Below are positions 35,849 to 44,287 of a stretch of 64,000 bases of DNA, piece after piece. Made by a program: the position numbers and the translations under genes. The notes under the pieces were generated by a model that ran no database searches, had not been told where the DNA came from, and saw only the letters and a list, made by a program, of their open reading frames with translations. The stretch's first letter is position 1. Every line of letters begins with the position of its first letter. Origin of the DNA: Chryseobacterium aureum (lineage in GTDB: Bacteria > Bacteroidota > Bacteroidia > Flavobacteriales > Weeksellaceae); the NCBI RefSeq assembly GCF_003971235.1, contig NZ_CP034661.1, forward strand, positions 1,426,001 to 1,490,000, read 5' to 3'.

Positions 35849-35998
35849 ATGAATAAGAATACCTTTAATTCTTACCTATGCACCATTATGGCGACGGCTC
35901 CGGCACAGCAAAATTGTTGTGTCATGACTGTCCTTTCACAGCACCACCGTACTTCTCAAAACATGTGCTTTGATATGATGTGCAAAATGATGATGTGA
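35849..35998 (+). CDS. Cys/Met-rich leader peptide (49 aa)
   Basis: ATG 35849 to TGA 35996-35998. Nine Met and five Cys make 14 of 49 residues. Striking stretches are QQNCCVM at 20-26 and the end MCFDMMCKMMM, where eight of eleven residues contain sulfur. It has no signal peptide or membrane span and matches no known protein family I can recall. It sits just after a -7 box and 199 bp before a SusC/SusD operon, followed by two hairpins. I infer a leader peptide whose translation speed reports charged Cys/Met tRNA (sulfur status). It could instead be a small metal-binding protein, because Cys, Met and HH are metal ligands. Confidence 0.55.
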   Translation: MNKNTFNSYLCTIMATAPAQQNCCVMTVLSQHHRTSQNMCFDMMCKMMM

Positions 35999-36037
35999 TC
36001 ACTTTTTAAAGAAATTCATTCATTACTGTAGGAATTA

Positions 36038-36064
36038 AAGCCATAGAGTTCAAGGCTTCTTTTA
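36038..36064 (+). promoter_or_regulatory. Candidate attenuator hairpin after the leader ORF
   Basis: AAGCC (36038-36042) pairs with GGCTT (36054-36058), followed by CTTTTA. It is a weak terminator-like stem 40 nt after the leader stop. Confidence 0.35.
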
Positions 36065-36107
36065 TCCGGGTACATCTCCTGTAAATTTTAATCTTCTGTT
36101 TCATTTA

Positions 36108-36127
36108 TCCTCCCCGGAAAAGGAGGA
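36108..36127 (+). promoter_or_regulatory. Leader hairpin before susC
   Basis: TCCTCC (36108-36113) pairs with GGAGGA (36122-36127) over an 8-base loop. CTCCT at 36076-36080 could pair with AGGAG at 36121-36125 instead, giving two exclusive folds. The hairpin is 70 nt upstream of the susC ATG. Confidence 0.4.
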
Positions 36128-36197
36128 AGGGATTTATTATTTCTTATGGAGAGATCAGCAGTAATATACAATTCAGTTTTAAACCTAGATTAATATA

Positions 36198-39152
36198 ATG
36201 AAAAAGAAACAATGCAAGCTTGGTGTATTGGCCTTACTCCTGTTCGCGGAATATGGTTTTGCACAAAGCAAAGACAGCCTCTCCCGGGAAACCTCCATAA
36301 AAGAAGTGGTGGTGGTAGCCTTCGGAAAACAAAAAAAGGAAGAAATTACAGGATCTGTACAATCGTTGAAAGCGAAGGATCTTTCTAATCTTCAAAACGG
36401 AAATATTCTTCAGGGAATAGGAGGAAAAGTAGCAGGGGTACAGGTGATCTCTTCAGGGCAGCCGGGTTCCCAGCCTACCATCAGAATGAGAGGAATAGGC
36501 TCTATCAATGCTTCCAGTGATCCCTTAATTGTACTGGATGGTATTCCGTACAGCGGAAACCTGAACAGCATCGCCTCATCAGATATTGAAAGCATCTCTT
36601 TTCTCGAAGATGCCTCATCGAATGCTTTATACGGTTCCAGAGGTGCCAATGGAGTCATCATCGTCAATACCAAAAGAGGAAAAAGCAAAGGTATCAGTAT
36701 TGAGGCTGATGTAAAAACCGGGGTCAATTTCAGATCGATTGAAGATTATTCCGTCTATACTTCTCCCCAGGATTATTATACTGCTTATTATAACAGAGCC
36801 AGAATTGGTGAAATCGCAAGACTGAAACAGCCGGGAGCCGTTCCTTCCGGCGCTTCTCCTCATGATGTAGGGCTTTCGGCACTTACTAAACTGGGATATA
36901 ATGCGTATAGCGTTCCGTTTAGCCAGCTTATCTCAAAGGATGGATCCTTCAATCCTGAGGCCCGATTATTATATCAGGACGATTGGAAGAAACTGCTTTT
37001 CAGACCGGCCCTGAGAAGAGAAGCCACTGTAGGGATCAATGCCAATGGTGACCAGATAAAATCTTACACCTCTCTGAATTATCTTGATGACAAAGGATAT
37101 TTAATTTCTTCAGGCTTTGAAAGATTCGGAATCAGATCCAACGTAGATTACGCCATCACTTCGAAATTGAAGTTAACCAGTGCTCTCTCCTACACCTACA
37201 GCAAGCAGGATTTTGGTGAGACAGGCGGTTTTTCCAACCCTTTCCAATTTGCCAGAAATATTGCTCCTTTCTACCCTGTTTTCCTTAGAGATAACAATTA
37301 CCAGAGGCTTTATGACCAGTATGGAAATGCTTTATATGATTACGGAGACGGCCAGGGGCCCAACGGAGCCACAAGATCTTATGCCGTATTTGAAAATCCT
37401 GTAGGCAATCTGCAAAAAAATAAATCGCAGACGGTAAGTAATGCAACGAACCTTAACCTTGGCTTACATTATGAAATCATAAAAGACCTTGATTTTACCT
37501 ATAATTTCGGAGCTTATCTTGAAAATACAAAAAATCTGCAGTTCGGAAATACGGAGGGAGGAACGTCTTCTTCTGTAGGGGGAACTATTTCACAGAGTTC
37601 CAACTTTAAATATACCCTGAACCATCAGCAATTGCTTACCTACCAGAAAAAACTGGGAAATCACAGCTTCAACCTGCTTGTGGGGCACGAACTGAATAAA
37701 ATAAAGGATGATGGTTTGTCAGGATCAAAACAGCAGCTTTTATTGCCGGATTCACAGGCTTTTGACAATGCCGTAAAAATTACCGGATTATCCGGAAGCG
37801 GTTATGAGTACGCTGTAGAAGGGTATTTCACAAGGTTGTTGTATAATTATGAGGGTAAATATTTCTTCAATGCCAATATAAGAAGGGACGGTTCTTCAGT
37901 TTTTTCACCTGAAAGCAGATGGGGAAATTTCTACGGACTGGGAGTGGCATGGAATATCGCAAAAGAGAATTTCCTTAAGGACAACAGTGTGATCAATTCT
38001 TTAAAATTAAAAGCTTCTTACGGTCAGCAGGGAAATGACAACATCCTTTTAAGCGGCTCCACAAGAGATTATTATGCGTATCAGGATATTTACGGAATTA
38101 ATAACTTCGGGAATGACAAACCTGTACTCTCTCTTAAAAAGCAGGGTAATAAGGATCTGAAATGGGAAACTTCCAAAAACCTGAATGCCGGTTTTGAAAT
38201 TTCACTTTTAAAAAACAGAATAAATTTAAATGCCGACTATTTTGAAAGAAAAGTATCGGATATGATCTATGCCCTTCCTCTTCCTCCTTCCAATGCAGGA
38301 TCATATGTGAAGTACGGCAATATCGGGGATATGACCAACAAGGGAGTTCAGGCTAATATAAGTGTGGATATCCTCCGCGGTGATGAGTTCCAGTGGAGTT
38401 TTTATGCCAATGCCACGCATTACAAAAACAAAATTACCAGATTACCGGCTGAGCAGAGAAACACAGGACTTGTTTCCGGTTTATTTATCCTGACAGAAGG
38501 CGGAGACCGATACACGTATTTCCTTAAAGAATTTGCCGGTGTAAATCCTGAAAATGGTGATGCATTATGGTACCGTACAACAATAAACCCGGCCACTCAA
38601 AAGGAAGAGAGAACGGTGACCAATAATTATAAAGAAGCCACCGATTATAACACCGGAAAGTCTGCTATTCCAAAAGTTTACGGTGGATTCGGGACAGATT
38701 TCAGCTACAAGCGATTCAATCTGGCAGTGAATTTTGCCTATCAGTTCGGAGGATATGGATATGATGATATTTACAGAACTTTATTCCATTCTGACAGTTA
38801 TGGGTCTAACTATTCAACGGATCTGGATAAAACATGGACACCGGAAAATCCTACTGCAGCACTGCCAAGGGTAGATCTTACGGCTACGAACCAGAACGGA
38901 AATTCAACGTTATATCTGATCAAATCAGATTATATCAGTCTTCAGGATGTTACCCTCTCCTATCAGCTTCCTGACGGTTTTGCAAAGCAGGCAGGCTTAT
39001 CAGGTCTGAAAATCTATGTGACAGGAAACAACCTGTACCTATGGTCTAAGAGAAAAGGTTACGATCCGAGAGCCTCGTTGACAGGCGTTTCTGATGCTTA
39101 CCGCTATTCTCTGCTGTCAAGTGTCTCTTTAGGCTTTAAACTCAATTTTTAA
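36198..39152 (+). CDS. SusC/RagA-family TonB-dependent outer-membrane transporter
   Basis: 984 aa. Signal peptide ends EYGFAQ. A TonB-box-like stretch (IKEVVVVAFGKQKKEEITGS) starts right after it, so the N-terminal carboxypeptidase-regulatory-like domain of most SusC proteins is missing. The plug domain follows (LQGIGGKVAGVQVISSGQPG; GIGSINASSDPLIVLDGIPY; FLEDASSNALYGSRGANGVI), then the beta-barrel ending SSVSLGFKLNF. With the SusD partner 10 bp downstream it forms a lidded importer. No glycosidase is adjacent. The Cys/Met-rich leader upstream suggests a sulfur-containing substrate, which is an inference. Confidence 0.95.
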   Translation: MKKKQCKLGVLALLLFAEYGFAQSKDSLSRETSIKEVVVVAFGKQKKEEITGSVQSLKAKDLSNLQNGNILQGIGGKVAGVQVISSGQPGSQPTIRMRGIGSINASSDPLIVLDGIPYSGNLNSIASSDIESISFLEDASSNALYGSRGANGVIIVNTKRGKSKGISIEADVKTGVNFRSIEDYSVYTSPQDYYTAYYNRARIGEIARLKQPGAVPSGASPHDVGLSALTKLGYNAYSVPFSQLISKDGSFNPEARLLYQDDWKKLLFRPALRREATVGINANGDQIKSYTSLNYLDDKGYLISSGFERFGIRSNVDYAITSKLKLTSALSYTYSKQDFGETGGFSNPFQFARNIAPFYPVFLRDNNYQRLYDQYGNALYDYGDGQGPNGATRSYAVFENPVGNLQKNKSQTVSNATNLNLGLHYEIIKDLDFTYNFGAYLENTKNLQFGNTEGGTSSSVGGTISQSSNFKYTLNHQQLLTYQKKLGNHSFNLLVGHELNKIKDDGLSGSKQQLLLPDSQAFDNAVKITGLSGSGYEYAVEGYFTRLLYNYEGKYFFNANIRRDGSSVFSPESRWGNFYGLGVAWNIAKENFLKDNSVINSLKLKASYGQQGNDNILLSGSTRDYYAYQDIYGINNFGNDKPVLSLKKQGNKDLKWETSKNLNAGFEISLLKNRINLNADYFERKVSDMIYALPLPPSNAGSYVKYGNIGDMTNKGVQANISVDILRGDEFQWSFYANATHYKNKITRLPAEQRNTGLVSGLFILTEGGDRYTYFLKEFAGVNPENGDALWYRTTINPATQKEERTVTNNYKEATDYNTGKSAIPKVYGGFGTDFSYKRFNLAVNFAYQFGGYGYDDIYRTLFHSDSYGSNYSTDLDKTWTPENPTAALPRVDLTATNQNGNSTLYLIKSDYISLQDVTLSYQLPDGFAKQAGLSGLKIYVTGNNLYLWSKRKGYDPRASLTGVSDAYRYSLLSSVSLGFKLNF

Positions 39153-39162
39153 AAGAACAGAA

Positions 39163-40626
39163 ATGAACACAATAAAATACTTTATAGCCGCTGCAACCAT
39201 AAGTTTTATGACCGCCAGCTGTGCCAATGATCTCAACACATTACCGGAAGGAGATATTTCCGGTGAACAGCTGAACAATGATACTAACAGTCCGGAAAAA
39301 ATCCTGGGCGGACTCTATCTTGACCTTAGAAGCAATGGCGCGGGCGGTACTACCGTTCACTCGGATTTCGGAATTATGGGAATCAAAGCGGGTGCTGACC
39401 TGATGTCTAACGATGTTATCCAGTCTACCAACCAGCATTTGGGAATGTTTTATAATTATGAGGCCACCAACGCCAGCAATATTGCATCTGAAATTGTATG
39501 GACTACCTTTTATGCAAGAATATTCGTGATCAACAAGCTGCTTGATGGTCTGGATAAAAATGCCAATGCAAAAAACAGAGCCATCGCAGGGCAGCTGCTC
39601 GCCCTAAGAGCCTATTCCTATTTTTATCTGGTACGTTTTTATGCTCATGATTACAACGGACATCAGTCTGAACCAGGTCTTCCATTGGTTCTTACCGCAG
39701 CCAACCCCAGCCAGGGACTTCCGAGGTCAACGGTTGCCGAGGTGTATGCACAAATCAAGAAAGATATAGAGGAATCTGTTGTGCTTTTGGATACGTATGC
39801 CCGCCCTTCCAGAGCTCAGATAGACCAAAGAACGGCTAAAGCTATTGCTGCAGAAATATTTCTGGAAACAGGAGATTACATCAAAGCGGCTAAATATGCA
39901 GAGGAAAGCAAACAGGGAATTGCCCTTATGACTGAAGATGATTATACCAACACCGGATTTTCCAACATTAATAATCCTGAAGTAATATGGGGGTTCCATA
40001 ATACCATTTCCACTATGAGTATCGGAAATTATTATGCTTCTTTCTTCTCCATGTTTGATAATACCAATGAAGGATATGCCGGAGCAGCGCAGATCCGTAA
40101 GCTGATAGACAAGCGTCTTTATGAAGCCATCCCGGCAACAGATTACCGTAAGAAAGTATTCAATGGAAGCCAGAATGCCACGTACACGTTTAACGGAAAA
40201 ACAAAAAATTACCCGCCTTACGTAAGCTGGAAGTTTAAAGATCCTACTCTTTTTGAAGGAGATTATATTTACATCAGAGCTTCCTCACTTTATTACATAC
40301 AAGCTGAAGCCCTTGCCAGACAGGGAAGAGAAACAGAAGCCAGACAGGTATTATTTGACATTACCTCCAAAAGGGATAAAGCGTATACATTATCTGCAAA
40401 ATCCGGCAGCGAGCTGATTAATGAAATTGTACTGCAAAAGAGGATAGAACTTTGGGGCGAAGGCTACGCCTGGTTTGATATGAAGAGATTAAATATTCCA
40501 TTAGAAAGGGTGTACACAGGAACCAATCATACTTTTGGAAGGTTCAACCTGACACCGGATAAATTCAGATTCCAGATTCCTAATAAAGAGATTAATAATA
40601 ACCCACAAATCAAACAGAATGAGTAG
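39163..40626 (+). CDS. SusD/RagB-family nutrient-binding lipoprotein
   Basis: 487 aa with lipobox SFMTASCAND. The SusD fold shows TPR-like helices and typical motifs: NTLPEGDISGEQL, AGQLLALRAYSYFYLVRFYA, GLPLVLTAANPSQGLPRST, and the C-terminal ILWGEGYAWFDMKRLN-like end (LWGEGYAWFDMKRLNIPLER). It is the surface lid of the SusC channel. The two genes are 10 bp apart, one operon, closed by a strong hairpin. No enzyme genes follow within the operon, unlike standard polysaccharide utilisation loci. Confidence 0.95.
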   Translation: MNTIKYFIAAATISFMTASCANDLNTLPEGDISGEQLNNDTNSPEKILGGLYLDLRSNGAGGTTVHSDFGIMGIKAGADLMSNDVIQSTNQHLGMFYNYEATNASNIASEIVWTTFYARIFVINKLLDGLDKNANAKNRAIAGQLLALRAYSYFYLVRFYAHDYNGHQSEPGLPLVLTAANPSQGLPRSTVAEVYAQIKKDIEESVVLLDTYARPSRAQIDQRTAKAIAAEIFLETGDYIKAAKYAEESKQGIALMTEDDYTNTGFSNINNPEVIWGFHNTISTMSIGNYYASFFSMFDNTNEGYAGAAQIRKLIDKRLYEAIPATDYRKKVFNGSQNATYTFNGKTKNYPPYVSWKFKDPTLFEGDYIYIRASSLYYIQAEALARQGRETEARQVLFDITSKRDKAYTLSAKSGSELINEIVLQKRIELWGEGYAWFDMKRLNIPLERVYTGTNHTFGRFNLTPDKFRFQIPNKEINNNPQIKQNE

Positions 40627-40669
40627 ATAAACCCAAAAACAATTTTACATTCAAATATATTCAGTGACG

Positions 40670-40701
40670 AGGCGCCATTTACTTGTAAATGACGCCTTTT
40701 T
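40670..40701 (+). terminator. Rho-independent terminator of the SusCD operon
   Basis: AGGCG/CGCCT outer and CATTTAC/GTAAATG inner pairing with one C-A mismatch and a TT loop (40670-40697), followed by TTTTTAC. Confidence 0.9.
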
Positions 40702-40785
40702 ACATTTAATTTAAAATGCTAAGTAAGACTATTGAATGTTCATTTTAAGGAGGCAAAGGACTACTCCTTATGGACGGTAAAGGTA

Positions 40786-40819
40786 TTGTGTACTTCCTGC
40801 TTAGAAATACATATATTTG
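40786..40819 (+). promoter_or_regulatory. Candidate promoter of the serine hydrolase gene
   Basis: TTG (40786-40788), 23 bases, then TATATTTG (40812-40819). This placement supports the ATG at 40867 rather than an in-frame ATG at 40732, which would precede the promoter. Confidence 0.5.
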
Positions 40820-40866
40820 GAAAGATTTTAATTGTAAAAATATACATCCCTTCCTATAACCAATCA

Positions 40867-41907
40867 ATGATGACCATAAAAAAATTACTCTTAACCGGTG
40901 TATTTTCCACCCTATTGTCTGTTAGCGCAACTGCTCAGAAAAAAGACTCCTATACACATAAAATAGACAGCATTATTACAGCATCAGTCCCGATACAGTT
41001 CAACGGTGTTGTTTCAGTCACTCAAAAAGGAAAAGTAGAATATCTGAAATCCAATGGATACAAAGATTTTGAGAAAAAAATTCCTTTGAAAACAAATGAC
41101 CAGTTTGAAATCATGTCGAATTCCAAGCAGATGACGGCTGTTTTAATCCTACAGGCGGCTGAACAGGGAAAACTGGATCTTCATACCCCCATCAAAAAAT
41201 ATCTTCCTTCCCTTACCCAGACCTGGGCAGATACGGTTACGATCCATCATCTTCTGAACCATACCCATGGGATTACCCATCTTGAGAAGCCGGCCGCCTT
41301 TAAAGCCGGATCCCAATTCAAATATGGTAACCTTTCCTATACGATGCTTGGAGAAATTCTAAAAAACACCACCGGAAAAAGCTTCACAGAACTGGCCAAC
41401 TCTCTTTTCAAAAAGCTGAAAATGGATCACACTTTTGTTTACCATACAAAGAGTACCACATCTGCGGTTCCCGGTTATATGAACGAAAACAATCAGTTCA
41501 GCAGCGTAAAAGAATCCTTTCTCAATGATGATATTGCTCCCGCTGCAGGAATCATTTCTACAGTACAGGATCTGGCAAAATGGGATCAGGCATTATTTAA
41601 AGGAAAATTGCTGTCTCCGGAGTTCCAAAAACAGATGCTCACCCCTTCTACCAGTGCTCAGCATGACGTATTCGGAAAAGAAAGCATGGGCTTTGGGTAT
41701 AATGTGAGGTTTATTAAAGAAGCGGGCCTGGATTATTATGCCGTGACCGGGCTTGGCGATGGCTTTACCTGCCTTAATGTGTATTTTCCCTCTACAGATA
41801 CTACTTTGATTATCCTTGAAAATCAAATGCCTGAAAACCGTGAGTACTGGAGTTTCAAAGAAGCCGCCATAAAGAATGTCGTTTTGAAAGCAATTACGGC
41901 TAAATAA
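40867..41907 (+). CDS. Exported serine hydrolase, class C beta-lactamase-like
   Basis: 346 aa from ATG 40867. The signal peptide (KKLLLTGVFSTLLSVSATAQ) fits this start. The penicillin-binding fold signature is SNSKQM (Ser-x-x-Lys), then YGNLSYTMLGEILKNTTGKS (Tyr-x-Asn), and the region ITHLEKPAAFKAGSQF typical of the family. It is likely periplasmic. Many members are esterases or D-amino peptidases rather than beta-lactamases. It has its own promoter between two terminators and the remnants downstream. Confidence 0.88.
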   Translation: MMTIKKLLLTGVFSTLLSVSATAQKKDSYTHKIDSIITASVPIQFNGVVSVTQKGKVEYLKSNGYKDFEKKIPLKTNDQFEIMSNSKQMTAVLILQAAEQGKLDLHTPIKKYLPSLTQTWADTVTIHHLLNHTHGITHLEKPAAFKAGSQFKYGNLSYTMLGEILKNTTGKSFTELANSLFKKLKMDHTFVYHTKSTTSAVPGYMNENNQFSSVKESFLNDDIAPAAGIISTVQDLAKWDQALFKGKLLSPEFQKQMLTPSTSAQHDVFGKESMGFGYNVRFIKEAGLDYYAVTGLGDGFTCLNVYFPSTDTTLIILENQMPENREYWSFKEAAIKNVVLKAITAK

Positions 41908-41981
41908 AAAAATTGTCATATAAAGTATTTGAAATAAGCATTATTAAATTTTATCGGAGATAAAATCTTTGCGCCTTATAA

Positions 41982-42242
41982 CTACTTTACAATAATATTT
42001 TGCGCCTTTTCATTTTCCAAAAAACATAAATAAAAAAGTTTAGTTGGAAAACGCAAATGCTGCATTAAATATCCTGTCAAAACACCTGTTCCAAGCCCGT
42101 CCAGCCTTGTGTGCGTAGGATAATATATTTTCATATACCATAATTTCCAGAAATCTGAAGAAGCAGTATCTGCTCCTGCCATCAATTCATTGCATACCAT
42201 CAGTCTGGCGGCAACAGCAACCCCGATTACCACAATCATCAA
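41982..42242 (-). pseudogene. Fragment of an OafA-type acyltransferase (Acyltransferase_3)
   Basis: The 86-codon ORF contains FWKLWYMKIYYPTHTRLDGL followed by GTGVLTGYL, the diagnostic YYPTHTRLDGLxxGVL block of acyltransferase family 3 membrane enzymes (normally 330-400 aa). Only one or two of about ten membrane helices remain, and neither the N-terminal catalytic His region nor the C-terminus is present. It is a decayed remnant meeting the LytTR remnant head-to-head at ~42242. Confidence 0.7.
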
Positions 42243-42523
42243 AACAGATTGCTTATTTTGAAAGTCAGGGAAATGATATCAAAATAGTACTTGCTACTCA
42301 GCAAAATTTTATTTCAAAAAGTAAGATTACTGAACTGGAAAAAGCTTTATCCGGTAAGGGATTTGTAAGAATTCACAGGTCTTTTGTCATCAATTCTGAT
42401 TTTGTGACGGCTTTCAGCAGTAATGACGTTGTAGTCTGCGGCCATCAGATTCCCGTTGGAAGAAGTTATAAAAAGGAATTTGATGCCTTCATATATTCAG
42501 TTTCCAGCAATAAGCTGTTATAA
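42242..42523 (+). pseudogene. Remnant of a LytTR response regulator (DNA-binding domain only)
   Basis: Frame ending TAA 42521-42523 reads QIAYFESQGNDIKIVLATQQ, then GFVRIHRSFVINSDFVTAFS, and SSNDVVVCGHQIPVGRSYKK. These are the LytTR domain hallmarks (YFESQGNxxKI; FxRIHRSFxxN; xxVGRSYK). There is no ATG that begins the domain, and the receiver domain expected upstream is absent, because the acyltransferase fragment abuts it. Most likely a deletion product. A short expressed LytTR-only protein cannot be excluded. Confidence 0.65.
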
Positions 42524-42905
42524 AACTGTTTATAATGATCCCCGCATGGGATTTCCGCTGTGGTTTTTAGAATTTAATCTATAAAACCTCATTTTTAACA
42601 TTAATTTCAAATTCAAGTTAAATTCAAGCTGGTTTGGGTAATATTCAATCTGTTTCTCAGCACATTACATCATCTCAGTTATGATAAATCTGCCTTCAGT
42701 TAAAACCTACGTCTATATCCACAAAACAAATAAAAAGATAATTATCAACACGTTACAAAAACAATGAACTCCATAGCATCAGCGGACAATCCCATACTGA
42801 TATTAAAAAAAAATGTTACTTTTGCTTGAATTAATAAAGTTGCTTTTTTGCTTTTTTATTAGTAGATTTATGTACACCAAGTAATAAAACATTAAAATTC
42901 ATTTC
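42524..42905. other. AT-rich gap with a -7 box
   Basis: About 380 bp. No gene seen. TACTTTTG at 42817-42824 is a perfect TAnnTTTG box for the next gene (about 80 bp before its ATG). Beyond the LytTR stop I see no further remnant. Confidence 0.5.
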
Positions 42906-43466
42906 ATGAGAAAAATAATTCTACTTATTACATGTATGTTCGGTATTTCAGTTTTCTCACAGATAAAAGTGCTGAAAAATGAAAGTTTGGTGGAAATTGG
43001 TAAAGATAATTCCGTTGGTCTATATAAAAAGGAAGATAAATTTACATTCAACTACCAGGATCTGAACACCAGCAACCTGAATACAATCCGTTCTTTTTCT
43101 TTTCAGAATCTTAATGGTGACGTTTCCGGATTATTTAAAATGATCATGGATGGCTTTATTAGTCCTCCGGAGGAAAATATTGTATTGGAGCTTCCGAATG
43201 ACATTATCGAGCTTCATTACGAAAAGAATTACGGCCAGCAGACGATGCAGTTTATTCAGATCATCAACAAGAACCGAAAGTACATCGGAAAATCCCAGTT
43301 TTTAACCCAAAAACAGGTGGAGAAAATTTTCGGAAGAACCAATGGAAAGTACACCATGTATGACAAACCGGCTTCGGTAATTCCGGCAGCCAACAAAGGA
43401 AACGTAAATACGGCATCAACAGTAGCCCCTGCAACAGGAGGAGCCAAGAAAAAATCAAAGAAATAA
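42906..43466 (+). CDS. Exported protein of unknown function (186 aa)
   Basis: Signal peptide MRKIILLITCMFGISVFSQ. The mature protein has no recognised domain (VEIGKDNSVGLYKKEDKFTF; GLFKMIMDGFISPPEENIVL; KYIGKSQFLTQKQVEKIFGR). The C-terminal ~30 residues are low-complexity (NTASTVAPATGGAKKKSKK). Paralogue-like proteins occur in Chryseobacterium. It has its own promoter box and terminator. Function unknown. Confidence 0.75.
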   Translation: MRKIILLITCMFGISVFSQIKVLKNESLVEIGKDNSVGLYKKEDKFTFNYQDLNTSNLNTIRSFSFQNLNGDVSGLFKMIMDGFISPPEENIVLELPNDIIELHYEKNYGQQTMQFIQIINKNRKYIGKSQFLTQKQVEKIFGRTNGKYTMYDKPASVIPAANKGNVNTASTVAPATGGAKKKSKK

Positions 43467-43486
43467 TTATATTTTATAAATATTGT

Positions 43487-43516
43487 AAAACTCATTCTAT
43501 AGGATGAGTTTTTTTA
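43487..43516 (+). terminator. Terminator after the 186-aa gene
   Basis: AAAACTCAT (43487-43495) pairs with ATGAGTTTT (43504-43512), 8-base loop, followed by more T. Confidence 0.8.
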
Positions 43517-43546
43517 TTTTATTTTTGCAGAAAGACATTACAACTT

Positions 43547-44242
43547 ATGCCGCTTCAGATAATCAATTTAACTAAAAAATTTGGTGAGCAGACTGCCCTT
43601 GACACTATCAACATTTCTATTGATAAAAATGAAATCATCGGTCTTCTTGGCCCAAACGGTGCCGGAAAATCTACCCTGATGAAATCTATTGTCGGTGCAC
43701 TGAAAATTGATCAGGGGGAAATTATTTTCAATGGAATGAATATCTCAGACCATGAGATCGAAAGCAAAAAGAAAATAGGCTTTCTTCCGGAAAACAACCC
43801 GCTGTATCTGGAAATGTATGTGAAAGAATACCTTCAGTTTGTAGCCAACATCCATAAAATTGCTGAATCCAGGGTAGATGAGGTCATAGAATTGGTAGGT
43901 ATTACTCCTGAAAAATCAAAAAAAATAGGACAGCTGTCTAAAGGATATAAGCAGCGTGTAGGATTGGCACAGGCTATCATTCATCAGCCGGATTTGCTTA
44001 TTCTGGATGAACCTACCAATGGATTAGATCCTAACCAGATTATTGAAATTCGTAATGTGGTAAAAGAAATCGGACAGCAAAAGACGGTTTTATTATCAAC
44101 GCATATCATGCAGGAAGTAGAAGCACTTTGCTCCAGAGTAATTCTTATTCATAAAGGGAACATTCTTCAGGACTGCCCTATTGATGAGTTTAAAGGCAAA
44201 TTTGAAAGTCTGGAAGATGCTTTTGCAAGCTATACCGCATAA
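43547..44242 (+). CDS. ABC transporter ATP-binding protein, GldA-like
   Basis: 231 aa with all ABC motifs: Walker A GLLGPNGAGKSTLMKSI, Q-loop region IGFLPENNPLYLEMYVKEYL, signature LSKGYKQRVGLAQAI, Walker B LLILDEPTNGLDP and H-loop STHIMQEVEALC. The PENNPLYLEMYVxEYL and SKGYxQRVGLA stretches are like GldA of Flavobacterium, but GldA is usually near 300 aa, so the C-terminal part is shorter. No permease gene is adjacent. It energises an export or gliding-type ABC complex whose membrane subunit must be elsewhere. Confidence 0.9.
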   Translation: MPLQIINLTKKFGEQTALDTINISIDKNEIIGLLGPNGAGKSTLMKSIVGALKIDQGEIIFNGMNISDHEIESKKKIGFLPENNPLYLEMYVKEYLQFVANIHKIAESRVDEVIELVGITPEKSKKIGQLSKGYKQRVGLAQAIIHQPDLLILDEPTNGLDPNQIIEIRNVVKEIGQQKTVLLSTHIMQEVEALCSRVILIHKGNILQDCPIDEFKGKFESLEDAFASYTA

Positions 44243-44250
44243 AAAATATG

Positions 44251-44287
44251 AAACCGCCCGAAAATTTTTCGGGCGGTTTTTTTAGTT
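44251..44287. terminator. Bidirectional terminator
   Basis: AAACCGCCCGAAAA (44251-44264) and its complement (44266-44279) form a 14-bp stem with T runs on both strands. It serves the ABC gene and probably the minus-strand gene ending at 44282. Confidence 0.9.

Noticed and set aside
36198..40626. Classical polysaccharide utilisation locus
   Set aside because: No glycoside hydrolase, polysaccharide lyase or sulfatase in or next to the operon; GH genes lie more than 11 kb away behind other transcription units.
40732..40866. Upstream in-frame extension of the serine hydrolase gene
   Set aside because: It would precede the promoter boxes and place 45 residues before a proper signal peptide.
43547..44242. 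Assigning the gene symbol gldA
   Set aside because: Motifs are GldA-like but the protein is about 70 residues shorter than GldA and no gliding genes are adjacent.
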